From DATMER01 sp031390755 (lineage in GTDB: Bacteria; Acidobacteriota; Thermoanaerobaculia; Multivoradales; UBA5704), in NCBI GenBank assembly GCA_031390755.1, contig JANMTS010000027.1, positions 10,104 through 74,103 of the forward strand: a DNA stretch of 64,000 bases. The letters are read 5' to 3'. Positions 42,763-52,077 of this stretch are shown piece after piece. A program made the position numbers and the translations under genes. Within the stretch, counting starts at the first letter, position 1; the number at the start of each line of letters is the position of its first letter. The notes under the pieces were generated by a model. That model was not told where the DNA came from. It did no database searches and saw nothing but the letters and a program-made list of their open reading frames with translations.

Positions 42763-44046
42763 ATGCTGGAGCGCGCGCTGTCGCAGGAGGGCTACACCGT
42801 CGAAGCCGCGGCCGACGGCGCGGAGGGCGTCCGGCTCGTGGAGGCGCGCGCCTTCGACCTCGTCCTCACCGACCTCAAGCTGCCGGACCTCTCGGGTCTC
42901 GACGTCCTGGCCGCGAGCCGCCGCGCCCAGCCGCGGGTGCCGGTCATCGTTCTCACCGGCTACGGCACCGTCGGCGTGGCAGTCGAGGCGATGAAGCTCG
43001 GCGCCTACGACTTCCGCGAGAAGCCGGTGGAGATCGACGACCTCGCCCGCCTCATCGAAGCGGCGATCGGCAGCCGGGACGAGTCGGCGGCCTTCCAGGC
43101 GCCGGGGGCGCCGGCGATCGTCGGCCGCCATCCGCGGCTGCGCACCGCCCTCCGGATGCTCGAAAAGGTGGCGCCGATGGAGAGCACGGTGCTGCTGACC
43201 GGCGAGAGCGGCACGGGCAAGGAGCTTTTCGCCCGCGCGCTCCACGCCCTGTCGGCGCGCCGCGACGGGCCGTTCGTGGCGCTCAACTGCGCGGCCATCC
43301 CGGAGTCGCTGCTGGAGAACGAGCTGTTCGGCCACGAGCGCGGAGCGTTCACGGGCGCCGACCGCCGCCAGCCCGGCCGCTTCGAGATGGCGGAGCGCGG
43401 CACCCTGATGCTCGACGAGATCGGCGAGCTTCCGCTGGCGGTGCAAGGCAAGGTGCTGCGCGTGCTGGAGGAGCGGACCTACGAGCGCGTCGGCGGCGGC
43501 AAGACCCAGCGCGCCGACATCCGGCTCGTGGCGGCCACCAACCGCAACCTCGAGTCGATGGTCGCCGACGGAGCCTTCCGTTCCGACCTGTTCTTCCGCC
43601 TGAACGTCTTTCCGATCGAGCTGCCGGCCTTGCGCGAGAGGCAGGCCGACGTGCCGCTGCTCGCCCGCCATCTGCTGGGCGAGATCGCCCGCCGCCACAA
43701 GGTGGAGCCGCCGAGGCTGGACGAGGAGGCCGAGGAGCTGCTCTCGGAGCAGGCCTGGCCGGGGAACGTCCGGGAGCTGGCGAACGTGCTGGAGAGGGCG
43801 GTGATCCTGGCGGAGGGACCCGCGCTGCGGGCGGCGGACCTGAGGGCGATCCTCCATCCCTTGTCGTCTGCGGGGAGTGGCGGGATTGGTGGGGCCGGCG
43901 GAGAGCGGGACCGAATCCGGCAAGCGCTCGTCGAGACCGGCGGCGACAAGGTCAGGGCCGCGGGCCTGCTGGGGGTGAGCTACAGGACTCTCCAGAGAAA
44001 AGTGAAGGAGCACGACCTGGAGGGCGTGCCCCGTCACCGCAACTAG
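42763..44046 (+). CDS. Sigma-54-dependent response regulator (NtrC family)
   Basis: At least 427 residues. Receiver domain with phosphoacceptor D37, T65 and K87; AAA+ domain with Walker A GESGTGKE (147-154), GAFTGA (194-199) and LMLDE (215-219); a Fis-type HTH at the end (AAGLLGVSYRTLQRK). The ATG at 42763 would remove the first receiver strand: the frame upstream reads GRILIVEDRDSLRR, clearly receiver sequence, but it has no in-frame start after the selA stop. The ATG at 42708 is followed by three CCGG units and is out of frame; two units would put it in frame. It would control sigma-54 promoters; the partner kinase is not in view. Confidence 0.85.
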   Translation: MLERALSQEGYTVEAAADGAEGVRLVEARAFDLVLTDLKLPDLSGLDVLAASRRAQPRVPVIVLTGYGTVGVAVEAMKLGAYDFREKPVEIDDLARLIEAAIGSRDESAAFQAPGAPAIVGRHPRLRTALRMLEKVAPMESTVLLTGESGTGKELFARALHALSARRDGPFVALNCAAIPESLLENELFGHERGAFTGADRRQPGRFEMAERGTLMLDEIGELPLAVQGKVLRVLEERTYERVGGGKTQRADIRLVAATNRNLESMVADGAFRSDLFFRLNVFPIELPALRERQADVPLLARHLLGEIARRHKVEPPRLDEEAEELLSEQAWPGNVRELANVLERAVILAEGPALRAADLRAILHPLSSAGSGGIGGAGGERDRIRQALVETGGDKVRAAGLLGVSYRTLQRKVKEHDLEGVPRHRN

Positions 44047-44070
44047 CTGCTCGAAGAAGAGAGGAGACGA

Positions 44071-44847
44071 TCAGGGCGGCGGCGCCACCCTCTCGTGCCC
44101 ATCCCCCTCGGTCGGCTTCACGGGCTTGAGCTTCAGGCCGAAGCTCTGGACGTTGAACTGCACGTCCGCGTACGAGTACAGACCCGGAAACGGCGCCCGG
44201 AACGTCGCCTTGCTGCCGGGCTGAAGGGCCGTGGCGCTGAGGATCGCGTCGTCCGAGCCGAGCACTTCCTTCGCCTCGTCGTAGATCGCGATCGTCACCC
44301 GCAGACCGGTGGCCATCTCGCTGCCGTTGTTGCGCAGCTCGCCGACGATCTCCAGACCGTCCTTCGTTGCAAGGTCGCGCCGGTCCCAGGTGCTGACCAC
44401 CACCGAGTTGCCGGCGAGCGGCCGCTCGGTGTCGGACTCGGCCGGCTCCTTCCCCTCTTCGTCCCCCTCTTCGTCCTTGCCGTCTTTGTCGACGCCGGCC
44501 GGCTCGACGTGCGCGACATCGGCGTCCGTGACGATCCGGACCGACTTCCTCCGCGGCGGCTCAGGGGGCGGCGGCGCGTCCCGCTTCCTCGCCTCCTCCT
44601 CCACCGAGTCGCGCGTCGCCTTCTCGCTCGCCGGCAGGTCGACCTCCGTGCCGCGCAGCGAGGCGAGCCGCCCGTCCTTGTCCATGAACACCACCAGCTT
44701 GCCCTTCATCTTCCAGGGCCCGCGCGTCTCGACGCGGGCGCCTTCGCGGGTGACCAGCCAGTCCCCCGCCGCCGGCGAGCCGGCGGCGAGAAGCAGGGTG
44801 GCGGCCAGGAAGGCGCCTACCCGAGAGCGATGGATCTTTGCTGCCAC
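44071..44847 (-). CDS. Exported FxLYD-type protein, last gene of the pilus operon
   Basis: A 258-residue exported protein. Signal peptide (to about 27), a short beta region WLVTREGARVETRG ... KLVVFMDKDGRLASL, a charged acidic linker (about 90-140) and a C-terminal FxLYD-like beta domain (LEIVGELRNNGSEMATGLRV). It follows pilY1 by 3 bases, so it is cotranscribed with the minor pilins; a role in pilus biogenesis is inference from position. Confidence 0.7.
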   Translation of the reverse strand: MAAKIHRSRVGAFLAATLLLAAGSPAAGDWLVTREGARVETRGPWKMKGKLVVFMDKDGRLASLRGTEVDLPASEKATRDSVEEEARKRDAPPPPEPPRRKSVRIVTDADVAHVEPAGVDKDGKDEEGDEEGKEPAESDTERPLAGNSVVVSTWDRRDLATKDGLEIVGELRNNGSEMATGLRVTIAIYDEAKEVLGSDDAILSATALQPGSKATFRAPFPGLYSYADVQFNVQSFGLKLKPVKPTEGDGHERVAPPP

Positions 44848-44850
44848 GTC

Positions 44851-47800
44851 CTAGTGCTCCTTCCAGTTGCGCTCGATGATCCCGATCGGAATCGTAGCGT
44901 AACGCTCGTAGCCCGTGTCGGAACGGATGCCGCTGACGCTGATCCAGTAGTTGGCGAACTTCGTTTCGGGCGGGAAGAACTGCTTGAGCGCCTCCATGAC
45001 GTCCTTCTGGGTCTGGCTCAGCTGCTCCGAGTTGACGGGCGTCGAAGAGCCGCCCGGGTTCTTGGTGGAGCCCTGCTCGACGTACGGGTTGGTCACGAAC
45101 TCGGGCACCGTGCGGAACCGGCTCTTCTCCGTCGTGCCGGGGTTGTCCGGATCGTCGAGCGACATGATCGCGTCACCGGTGTTGGCGAACACCACGAAGA
45201 TCCGGCTGTCGCCTCCCCGGGCGCAAAGCGTGCCGGAGGAGCTGGAGCCGATCTCCAGCGCCGGCTCGAAGCCCGAGAAGATCAGGATGCCGGACAGGCC
45301 GAACGTCTGCGTAATCACGCGCTCGTCCGGGTTGAGCCGGAAGTACCAGCCGCGCTGGAGCCCGGTCGTCGGATTGAGCACGAAGTCCGTCCCCGGAGTC
45401 TGGGAGGGATCGCCCACCTCGACCCGCTTGTACTTGGTCTCATCCTTGGGCAGCGTCAGGTCCGTCGACACGAAGTTGTCGTCGACGATCAGGTAGAAGC
45501 GGCCTTCCTGGCCGTTTTCGAGCCACAGGTTCTCGCGGTCGCCGGTACCGAAGGCGAGCGCGAAGCGGCTGAGCTTGGCCACGTAGAAGACCGTGGGCGC
45601 GAAGTAGATCGGCTTGCCCATGGTGTTGAAGATCGGGAACGGATCCCAGCCCACGATCCGCTTCACCTGCGGATCGATGCCGAGCCTCGGGATCGTCAGG
45701 TTGCGCGAGATCGTAGTGGTCTGCAGGGTCGCGGCGTTGCTGATGTCCACCTTGTAGAGATAGCCCGCGGTGGTGCCGACGTAGATGGTGTCGAGGAAGC
45801 CGTCGAGGTCGCTGTCGAGCACCGCCGGATCGGCGGGGACGCCGCCGGTGAGCCTGCGCTTGTAGATCGCCTGGCCGGTCTCGATGTCCACCATGTACAG
45901 CCACTGGCCGAACCGCGGCGAGGCCTTGCTGTAGGGGGCGCTGGCGTCGGCGTCCATGCCGCCGCCGAAGATGGCGACGAACTTGTAGGTCTCGGTCACG
46001 CCTTCCCTGACCCGGATGCGGCCCACCGTGGGAACCGACCAGGTCTGGCCGAGATCGGCGTAGAGGTTGGCGTCCTCGTCCCAGCGCGAGCCGTTGATGG
46101 AGTCGGTGAATTCCCAGAGGACCGCCGGGTACGGCAGGGTGCCGCAGCCGGAGACCACGTTGTTGTCCGTTGACAGGCAGCTCGGGACGATCCGCGTGTC
46201 GATCGGCGACTTGTCGGCCTGGAGCTGGTCCGGCTGGGTGATGTCGAGCGCGTAGTAGCCGCTCGTGAAGTCGGAGACGCGTCCGCCACCCGCGTCGATC
46301 GTGCCGCCCTCGCGGAAGCCGCCTACCACGATGCTGCGCCACTCGCGGTCGCCGTTCACGGGCGTGCCCGTATGCGCGGCGTCGATGAAGACGTCGTCGA
46401 TGCGGGGGGTGCTATCGAGGCCGAAGATCTGGCGCGAGTTCTCCGCCAGATCCCTCAGGATCGGCAGGCCGAGACGCGGGATGTAGGAGAAGATCTCCTT
46501 GCCCGAGCCGTCGCCGAACTTCTTGCGCGACGGATCCCAGACGCCGCCGTCGAAAACGTGCAGCTGGCCGTCGTTGCTTCCAACCACCAGCATCTTGCGC
46601 CGCAGACGATGCTTGTCCGCGAAGCAGCGGTAGCCGTTGTTGCTGGTGCAGGTCGCAGCGCCCGGCGTGCCGAACACGTCGGACGAGTAGAGGCTGAAGT
46701 CGATCGGACGGTCGATGATGCCCGGGTCGGAGTGGAAGATGTCGCCGAGCACGTAACGGATCGGCAGCAGGCTTCCATCCGCCTTTTCGATCGTCGAATC
46801 CTTGATCGCCAGCGTCTCCTTGACGATGTCCTCGGTGCGCTCCTTGGCGGCATTGAGGTCGAGCGGATTCACCGTGATGTTGAGACCCAGCCAGAGATCC
46901 TTCCAGTCGTTGTCCGAGAGACTTGGAGCGGTGGCCGGGGGCATCAGGAGCCGCAGGGTCTGGCCGATGCCGGAGGTTGGAGCCTGCTTCGCGTAGAAGA
47001 CGCGCCGCTGATCGGAGGCGATGCCGAGCTTGAGGACCGAGGCGACGAGCGAGGCCGCGCTGTTCAAAGCCGCCATTTCCGGCGCCTGGCCCACCAGCAG
47101 GGTTCCGGCGTCCCAGAGGTGGCAGCTGCTGCGGGACGAGCTGCCGATCGCCGGGCAGGTGAGCGCCCGGTTCGGCTTGCCGTCCGCAGTGAGGGGAAGC
47201 GGCTTCAAGTAGGCGTCGAGGTGGCCGTCCCACACGGACTCGCCGTTGAGCGGCGTGAAGCTCGACAGGAAGATGCGGTCCGCGACCTCGGCCTGCACGG
47301 AAGGCACGGCCGCGGAGGCGAAGGCGCTGGCCTCTTCCCGGATCTGGCTGAAGATGGCGGTGAGAGCGTCGATCAGCTCCTGCTTGTTCTGCGGATAGAT
47401 CGGCGCGCCGCTGCCGCCGTTCGACGCCATGCAGTTGAGCTTGTTGCCCGGCTGGTTGTCGATGCCGAACGCCACGACGTAGGTCTTGATGCCTTCCTGG
47501 TCGAACAGGGTCTTCGTCCAGGTGCAGGGATCGCCGCTGCAGGTCTCGTCACCGTCGGTGAGCACCAGCAGGAACTTCTTGCGGCAGGCGAACTCGGGGT
47601 CGTTCGCCAGAGCCACCTTCTCCCAGCCGCCCGGCGGGCAGGTCGTCGAGGTGCAGCCGGCCCACCACTGGCGGAACGACTTCACGGAGTTGCCGAGAGG
47701 CGTCGAGCCGCTGGAGAAGAACGGCCTCTGAGCCTCGTCCTTGAGCCTCAGGAACGATTCCCCGGAATTTCGCGTGTTCTTGAAGTAGAACGCCGTGCGG

Positions 47801-48906
47801 AAGTCCGGAGTGAGCGCCGGGTTGGGGACCGTGTTGGGCGCCAGCCGCTTCAGAATGTCGAGCTGGTGGTTGTTGTTCCAGTCGAGCGGGATGACGTCGC
47901 CCATGTCCAGGAACGAGCTGCGCGGGTCCGTCACGGTGGGGAACCGGATGCTGTACAGCGAGCTGTACCGGTCCGACAGCGAGTCCGTCGTCGGATCCCA
48001 GCCCGAGCAGGTGTTCGAGGCGTTGGGGTCGGCGGCGGCGCCCTGGTCGAAATAGCCGAGCGTCGGGTTGGTCCGGTCGGCGCCGTTGTCCCAGGAGCCG
48101 AACTCGTTGACGTAGCTGAAGGTCACGTTCGCCTGGCTGACGTTGGTGAAGCTCGAGCAGCTGCTGTTCGTGCAGCGGTCGATGTCCACGTTGACGACCA
48201 GATCGCCGCCATACGTCCCGGTCCCCGGATCGTAGAGGATCCGGTAGGTGTTGCCCGAATAGCGGATGTAGTGGGTGGTGTTGTCGGTGAACGCGAGGCC
48301 GCCCTTCGGAAAGCGGCGCGTCCGCTCCATCTCCCAGGAGTCGGTCGTGTCCGACGGATTGCCGCCGGTGCAGCCGCTGCTGTCGTCGCTCGAGGCGCAG
48401 GTCCAGGTCAGGCCGAAGACCTCCTGGGAGCTCAAGGCCGGATACGAGCCGAGCCCGCTGATGGAGGGGCCGACCGTCTTGACCTTGTACATGTAGTGCT
48501 TCGTCCTCATGTACCCAGTGTCCTGGTTGTACGTGGCGAAGCCGAACTGCACGTTGCTGATGTCCTTGATGACCTCGTACAGCGCTTCCTTGGCCTGGTA
48601 GAACTTCGAGCTCGGATCGTCGCCGTTCATCGGCACGAAACAGTCGCCCGTCGGGCAGAGCACGTCGCACTCGCCGTTGTCGAACTGCGTCTGGGTGCAC
48701 TTCGGGCTCCAGTGCATCGATCCCGACGTGTCGAGGATGATGAACACATACGGCTCGCTGACGGAGCCGCGGAGCAGCTCGCGGTCGTCCGCGCGGGCCG
48801 CGGGAGTGGCCATCGCGAGCATCAGGGCGACCCCGGCGAGCAGGGTGAGAGCCAGAGCGCAGGAGACCATCCTGCTCAGCTTCGGTTGCGAAATCTGGGG
48901 CGACAT
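44851..48906 (-). CDS. pilY1: PilY1-like type IV pilus adhesin/biogenesis protein
   Basis: A 1351-residue secreted protein. After the signal peptide comes a von Willebrand A domain with MIDAS-like DTSGSMH (near residue 60). Then insertions rich in Cys, and from about 600 the PilY1 beta-propeller with RRKMLVVGSNDGQLHVFDGG. A calcium-loop sequence DSDLDGFLDTIYVG is near residue 1030. It acts at the pilus tip and in the outer membrane. The ATG at 48906 is preferred (GAGGGG upstream). Last but one in the minor pilin operon. Confidence 0.93.
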   Translation of the reverse strand: MSPQISQPKLSRMVSCALALTLLAGVALMLAMATPAARADDRELLRGSVSEPYVFIILDTSGSMHWSPKCTQTQFDNGECDVLCPTGDCFVPMNGDDPSSKFYQAKEALYEVIKDISNVQFGFATYNQDTGYMRTKHYMYKVKTVGPSISGLGSYPALSSQEVFGLTWTCASSDDSSGCTGGNPSDTTDSWEMERTRRFPKGGLAFTDNTTHYIRYSGNTYRILYDPGTGTYGGDLVVNVDIDRCTNSSCSSFTNVSQANVTFSYVNEFGSWDNGADRTNPTLGYFDQGAAADPNASNTCSGWDPTTDSLSDRYSSLYSIRFPTVTDPRSSFLDMGDVIPLDWNNNHQLDILKRLAPNTVPNPALTPDFRTAFYFKNTRNSGESFLRLKDEAQRPFFSSGSTPLGNSVKSFRQWWAGCTSTTCPPGGWEKVALANDPEFACRKKFLLVLTDGDETCSGDPCTWTKTLFDQEGIKTYVVAFGIDNQPGNKLNCMASNGGSGAPIYPQNKQELIDALTAIFSQIREEASAFASAAVPSVQAEVADRIFLSSFTPLNGESVWDGHLDAYLKPLPLTADGKPNRALTCPAIGSSSRSSCHLWDAGTLLVGQAPEMAALNSAASLVASVLKLGIASDQRRVFYAKQAPTSGIGQTLRLLMPPATAPSLSDNDWKDLWLGLNITVNPLDLNAAKERTEDIVKETLAIKDSTIEKADGSLLPIRYVLGDIFHSDPGIIDRPIDFSLYSSDVFGTPGAATCTSNNGYRCFADKHRLRRKMLVVGSNDGQLHVFDGGVWDPSRKKFGDGSGKEIFSYIPRLGLPILRDLAENSRQIFGLDSTPRIDDVFIDAAHTGTPVNGDREWRSIVVGGFREGGTIDAGGGRVSDFTSGYYALDITQPDQLQADKSPIDTRIVPSCLSTDNNVVSGCGTLPYPAVLWEFTDSINGSRWDEDANLYADLGQTWSVPTVGRIRVREGVTETYKFVAIFGGGMDADASAPYSKASPRFGQWLYMVDIETGQAIYKRRLTGGVPADPAVLDSDLDGFLDTIYVGTTAGYLYKVDISNAATLQTTTISRNLTIPRLGIDPQVKRIVGWDPFPIFNTMGKPIYFAPTVFYVAKLSRFALAFGTGDRENLWLENGQEGRFYLIVDDNFVSTDLTLPKDETKYKRVEVGDPSQTPGTDFVLNPTTGLQRGWYFRLNPDERVITQTFGLSGILIFSGFEPALEIGSSSSGTLCARGGDSRIFVVFANTGDAIMSLDDPDNPGTTEKSRFRTVPEFVTNPYVEQGSTKNPGGSSTPVNSEQLSQTQKDVMEALKQFFPPETKFANYWISVSGIRSDTGYERYATIPIGIIERNWKEH

Positions 48907-48937
48907 GACAGTCCCCTCCTCGAACAAGGGTGATCGT

Positions 48938-49492
48938 TCAGAATTTGATGGTTGCCAGCACGGCCGTGTCAGTGGGCATCGACTCGGGAGGAGGGGCCGG
49001 CCAGGGCTGGAACTCGAACATCGCGCTCGTGACCTTGCGACTCAGAACCTTGGCGTCGGCCGGCGGCATGCCGGCTCCCGTCCAGGCCACCCGGTCGGCG
49101 GTCGCCGTGGCGGCCTCGTGAACCTTCCAGAACTCCGGCACGCCGTCGTCGTTGTACGGGCACCAGTCGCACGGCACTGCCAGCGTGGTCACCAGGTTCG
49201 AGACCGTGATCCGGTCCGCCACGCGCACATTCCCGACCGACGTCTCGTTCAGGATCACCGTGGTGCCCGTGTATTTGCCGGCCGCCAGGGCCTGCGCCGC
49301 GGCGAGCGCCACGCCCGAGTCGGACGAATAGAAGGTGCGGGTGATGGCGCGCTCATTGGAGCCGATCTGCGCCTCGGTGCCGGTGATCATCACCAGCGCC
49401 ATGCCGATGATGGTCAGCACCAGGAGCGCCAGCAGGGCGACGATGTAGGCGCTGCCGTTTTCGCCTCGCCGGGCGTGCATCGTGTTGCTCAT
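48938..49492 (-). CDS. pilX: PilX-like minor pilin
   Basis: A 184-residue minor pilin. The N-terminal ENGSAYIVALLALLVLTIIG is the PilX/PilX_N hydrophobic helix; YSSDSGVALAAAQ follows. Cysteines in VPCDWCPYN may form the C-terminal disulfide loop. The start overlaps the stop of pilW (TAATG). Forms part of the pilus-tip complex with PilV, PilW and PilY1. Confidence 0.88.
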   Translation of the reverse strand: MSNTMHARRGENGSAYIVALLALLVLTIIGMALVMITGTEAQIGSNERAITRTFYSSDSGVALAAAQALAAGKYTGTTVILNETSVGNVRVADRITVSNLVTTLAVPCDWCPYNDDGVPEFWKVHEAATATADRVAWTGAGMPPADAKVLSRKVTSAMFEFQPWPAPPPESMPTDTAVLATIKF

Positions 49493-50724
49493 TACAGGTT
49501 CCTCACGTTGACGAGCGTCTGCAGGACGCGGCGGCGGAACATCCGCTGCTCCCTCACGTTGTAGGCGTGGCCGGCGGAGAAGGTCGCGTTCTCGATCTTC
49601 GTCAGCAGCGGCGCCTGGTACTTCGAATCCCGCCGGTCGGCCTTCGCCAGCAGGTTGATCCGCACATAGTGGAGACGGGCGTTCGTCCAGATGACGTCGG
49701 CCGCCAGATCGGAAGGGGCGTTGAACAGCCAGTCGTCGTTCTGGCCGTCCGCCGATTCGAAGATGCGGTCGTCGTTGCCCGTGTCGTCGGTGTCCTGAAT
49801 GATCGAGCCGCCGCCGTTGGTCGAATCCAGGCCCATCGTGAGCTGGAGGTCCAGCATGTTGTCGGCGAGGTCGAGGCTCCAGTTCGTCGCATCGGCATTC
49901 CAGGGGGCGTCCACGCCCGGGTATGTCCTGGCGCGCGACAGCTTCGGCGTCAGCTCCAGGCCCGACCGCTCCTCGCGGATGTAGAACCGGTGCTCCTCGA
50001 GCAGCCCGAGGAACGCGCACCGGGTGAGATCCGGATGAAAGACACCGCTCGGAGAGAAGGTCCGGTACTGAACCATGTTGGTTCCGCCGGTGATGAAGAA
50101 GGCGATCGTCAGGTTGTTCGGATCGGAGACGTCCGAGTTCGCCGGATCGAGCTCGACGACCGAGTAGATCCGCGAGTCGCGCGGGCTGATCAGGATGAGC
50201 GCCTCGGGCCGTCCAGTGGCAGGGTTCGCCGCTGCGATAAGCGGCGCGAGCGGCTGCGGGATCAGCGTCGGCGTCTGGCTGCGCACGGTCACCCTGCCGC
50301 GGGTCGCCAGGGCGGGGTTCGCCAAGTTGTCGAGCCAGAACGTCGTCGAGACCTTCGGGTCGATGTGGTAGAGCGGCGAGGTGAACACGCCGCGGACGAT
50401 CAGCACGTCGGTGCCGTCCATGACCTCGGGCGTGCCGGCGCCGCCGATGCGGGCGGTGGAGCCGGCGTTGTCGATGATGCGGACCGCGCCGCCCAGGCCG
50501 GTCAGCTTCGAGGGCAGGCCGCCGGCTCCGGCCATGCGGATCTCGCTCGCGATCTCCTGGCCGGAGACGCGCAGCGACTGCTGCATGTCGGCGACGTTGG
50601 TCTGGACGCGGGCCAGCTTGCTGCTGAAGTCGACCAGCAGCAGGACTGCGAGCAGCACCTGAGTGACGACCACGAGCGACACCAGCAGCTCGACGATGGT
50701 GAATCCTGATTCAGCTCGGCGCAT
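49492..50724 (-). CDS. pilW: PilW-like minor pilin
   Basis: A 410-residue protein with a class III prepilin leader: ESG/FTIVELLVSLVVVTQV, cleaved after glycine, with E at position 5 of the mature protein. A long globular C-terminal domain follows. Larger than the common PilW (about 300), but in the size range seen in non-proteobacterial minor-pilin operons. 18 bases from the pilV stop. Confidence 0.88.
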   Translation of the reverse strand: MRRAESGFTIVELLVSLVVVTQVLLAVLLLVDFSSKLARVQTNVADMQQSLRVSGQEIASEIRMAGAGGLPSKLTGLGGAVRIIDNAGSTARIGGAGTPEVMDGTDVLIVRGVFTSPLYHIDPKVSTTFWLDNLANPALATRGRVTVRSQTPTLIPQPLAPLIAAANPATGRPEALILISPRDSRIYSVVELDPANSDVSDPNNLTIAFFITGGTNMVQYRTFSPSGVFHPDLTRCAFLGLLEEHRFYIREERSGLELTPKLSRARTYPGVDAPWNADATNWSLDLADNMLDLQLTMGLDSTNGGGSIIQDTDDTGNDDRIFESADGQNDDWLFNAPSDLAADVIWTNARLHYVRINLLAKADRRDSKYQAPLLTKIENATFSAGHAYNVREQRMFRRRVLQTLVNVRNL

Positions 50725-50742
50725 ATTTGCCTCGAAAGTGCC

Positions 50743-51300
50743 TCAGAACGGCTTGATGATCCGGTAGACGAGACGGGGACCCGGCGGCAGCCCGGACGTC
50801 GCTTGCTTGCCGCTGTCCAGCTGGACCTCGACGATCTTGAAGTGGACCTCGATCGGCTGGGTGCTTCCGGTCTTGCGCTCGGCAGGGACCAGCGCGCCGT
50901 CGTCGAACGCGCCGATCGAGTACTGCGCCACCCGGGTGGTACGCGTCCACCGCGGCCGAACCGTCGTGGGCATCGTGCTGGTCCAGGCCTCGTCGCCGAT
51001 CGAAGCGGTGCCCTGGGTCCAGTAGTCGACGGACGACAGCTCGGTCGTCGCGCCGACCAGCAGCAGGTCAGGAGTGTTGAAGTTCATCTCCTGCAGGTTC
51101 TCCAACTCATCCTTCGCGAACGTGCTCGACTGGGAGCTGTCGCTGCCGGCCGCGTTGTTGAGGATCGACTGGGTGAACATCGGGATCAGGCCGATCGCGA
51201 TGATCAGCAGGATGCCGGCCGCGATGAGCGCCTCGATGACCGAGAATCCGGCCTCGCCGCGCCGTTTCGCAATCGGTGCGATCGGCTCGGGGTTCTTCAT
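50743..51300 (-). CDS. pilV: PilV-like minor pilin
   Basis: A 185-residue prepilin with EAG/FSVIEALIAAGILLIIAIG as the cleavage site and hydrophobic helix. The ATG at 51300 overlaps the stop of the upstream fimT-like gene (ATGA) and is preferred over a GTG at 51312. Belongs with PilW, PilX and PilY1. Confidence 0.88.
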   Translation of the reverse strand: MKNPEPIAPIAKRRGEAGFSVIEALIAAGILLIIAIGLIPMFTQSILNNAAGSDSSQSSTFAKDELENLQEMNFNTPDLLLVGATTELSSVDYWTQGTASIGDEAWTSTMPTTVRPRWTRTTRVAQYSIGAFDDGALVPAERKTGSTQPIEVHFKIVEVQLDSGKQATSGLPPGPRLVYRIIKPF

Positions 51301-51914
51301 TTCCAGGTCCACTGCACGCCTCCTTGTCCGGCGGTAATCCAGGTGTTGATGCCTTCGAGCTTGCGGATCTCGATCCGCCCGGTGGAGGCCAGCTCTACCC
51401 GCACTTCCATCTGATTGCCCTTTACGTCGATGAACCGGAACGAGCCGTTCGGGTCCGGTGGCGCGGGCCGGGGAGGGCTGGTCGTTGGCACGTCCACGGA
51501 GCCGCCCTCAAGGAAGACGGCGATGGGCGGCAGCGAAGCGCTGACCGGATCGGCGACGAAGCCGATCGGCGTGCCGAAGCTCACGCCCTTGGGGAGCAGA
51601 ACACTGCCAATGGTCTTCTCGTCCGCGTCCTGGCGCGAGTCCCGGTCCGTGTCAACGAAGGCGATGATGGAGGGCGGTACGGTGGTCGGCAGCTGGCGGA
51701 CCACCGCCGGGTTGGAGAACTTGATGGCCTGGACCCGGGCCAACCGCATGAGGACCGCCGTCTGTTCGGCGACCGTGACCAGCTTCGTGCGCGTGAGGAA
51801 CCTCGCGAGCGCCGGCGCGGTCAGCAGGATCAGCGTCATGAGGATCGCGAAGGTCACCAACAGCTCGAGCAGGGTGAATCCCGACGAGGGGTTTCTGGTC
51901 GTTGTCCGTTTCAT
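51297..51914 (-). CDS. fimT: FimT/GspH-like minor pilin
   Basis: A 205-residue pseudopilin starting MKRTTTRNPSSG with cleavage before FTLLELLVTFAILMTLILL. The GspH/FimT-like globular domain follows (VLMRLARVQAIKFSN). First gene of the operon fimT, pilV, pilW, pilX, pilY1, FxLYD. The 51915-52077 gap upstream must hold the promoter; I see no clear sigma-54 site there, only the palindrome at 52047. Confidence 0.88.
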   Translation of the reverse strand: MKRTTTRNPSSGFTLLELLVTFAILMTLILLTAPALARFLTRTKLVTVAEQTAVLMRLARVQAIKFSNPAVVRQLPTTVPPSIIAFVDTDRDSRQDADEKTIGSVLLPKGVSFGTPIGFVADPVSASLPPIAVFLEGGSVDVPTTSPPRPAPPDPNGSFRFIDVKGNQMEVRVELASTGRIEIRKLEGINTWITAGQGGVQWTWK

Positions 51915-52046
51915 GTTGGATTCCCTATAGAGCAAGCAACGAGCCAGCCAGACCGGCACGGCGATCCTTCCGGTCGAGCGCTTTGGAATCAGTCAGTTGA
52001 GAGAAATCGTCGAGATCTGGGAAGGGACTTCGGATCGAAGGGGACT

Positions 52047-52061
52047 GTTACCGCGGGTAAC
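52047..52061. promoter_or_regulatory. Inverted repeat between the HAD gene and the pilin operon
   Basis: GTTACC-GCG-GGTAAC is a perfect 6-bp palindrome with a 3-base centre, 17 bases after the HAD stop and about 130 bases before the first pilin gene. It may be a weak terminator or an operator for the pilin operon. Confidence 0.4.
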
Positions 52062-52077
52062 GGGTTTGCCAGAGTCT

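Noticed and set aside
41287..44046. SelA-response-regulator fusion made by reading the selA TGA as selenocysteine
   Set aside because: The two genes are in one frame separated by TGA, but the SelA family ends there, no convincing SECIS hairpin is visible, and loss of one CCGG unit explains the missing start more simply.
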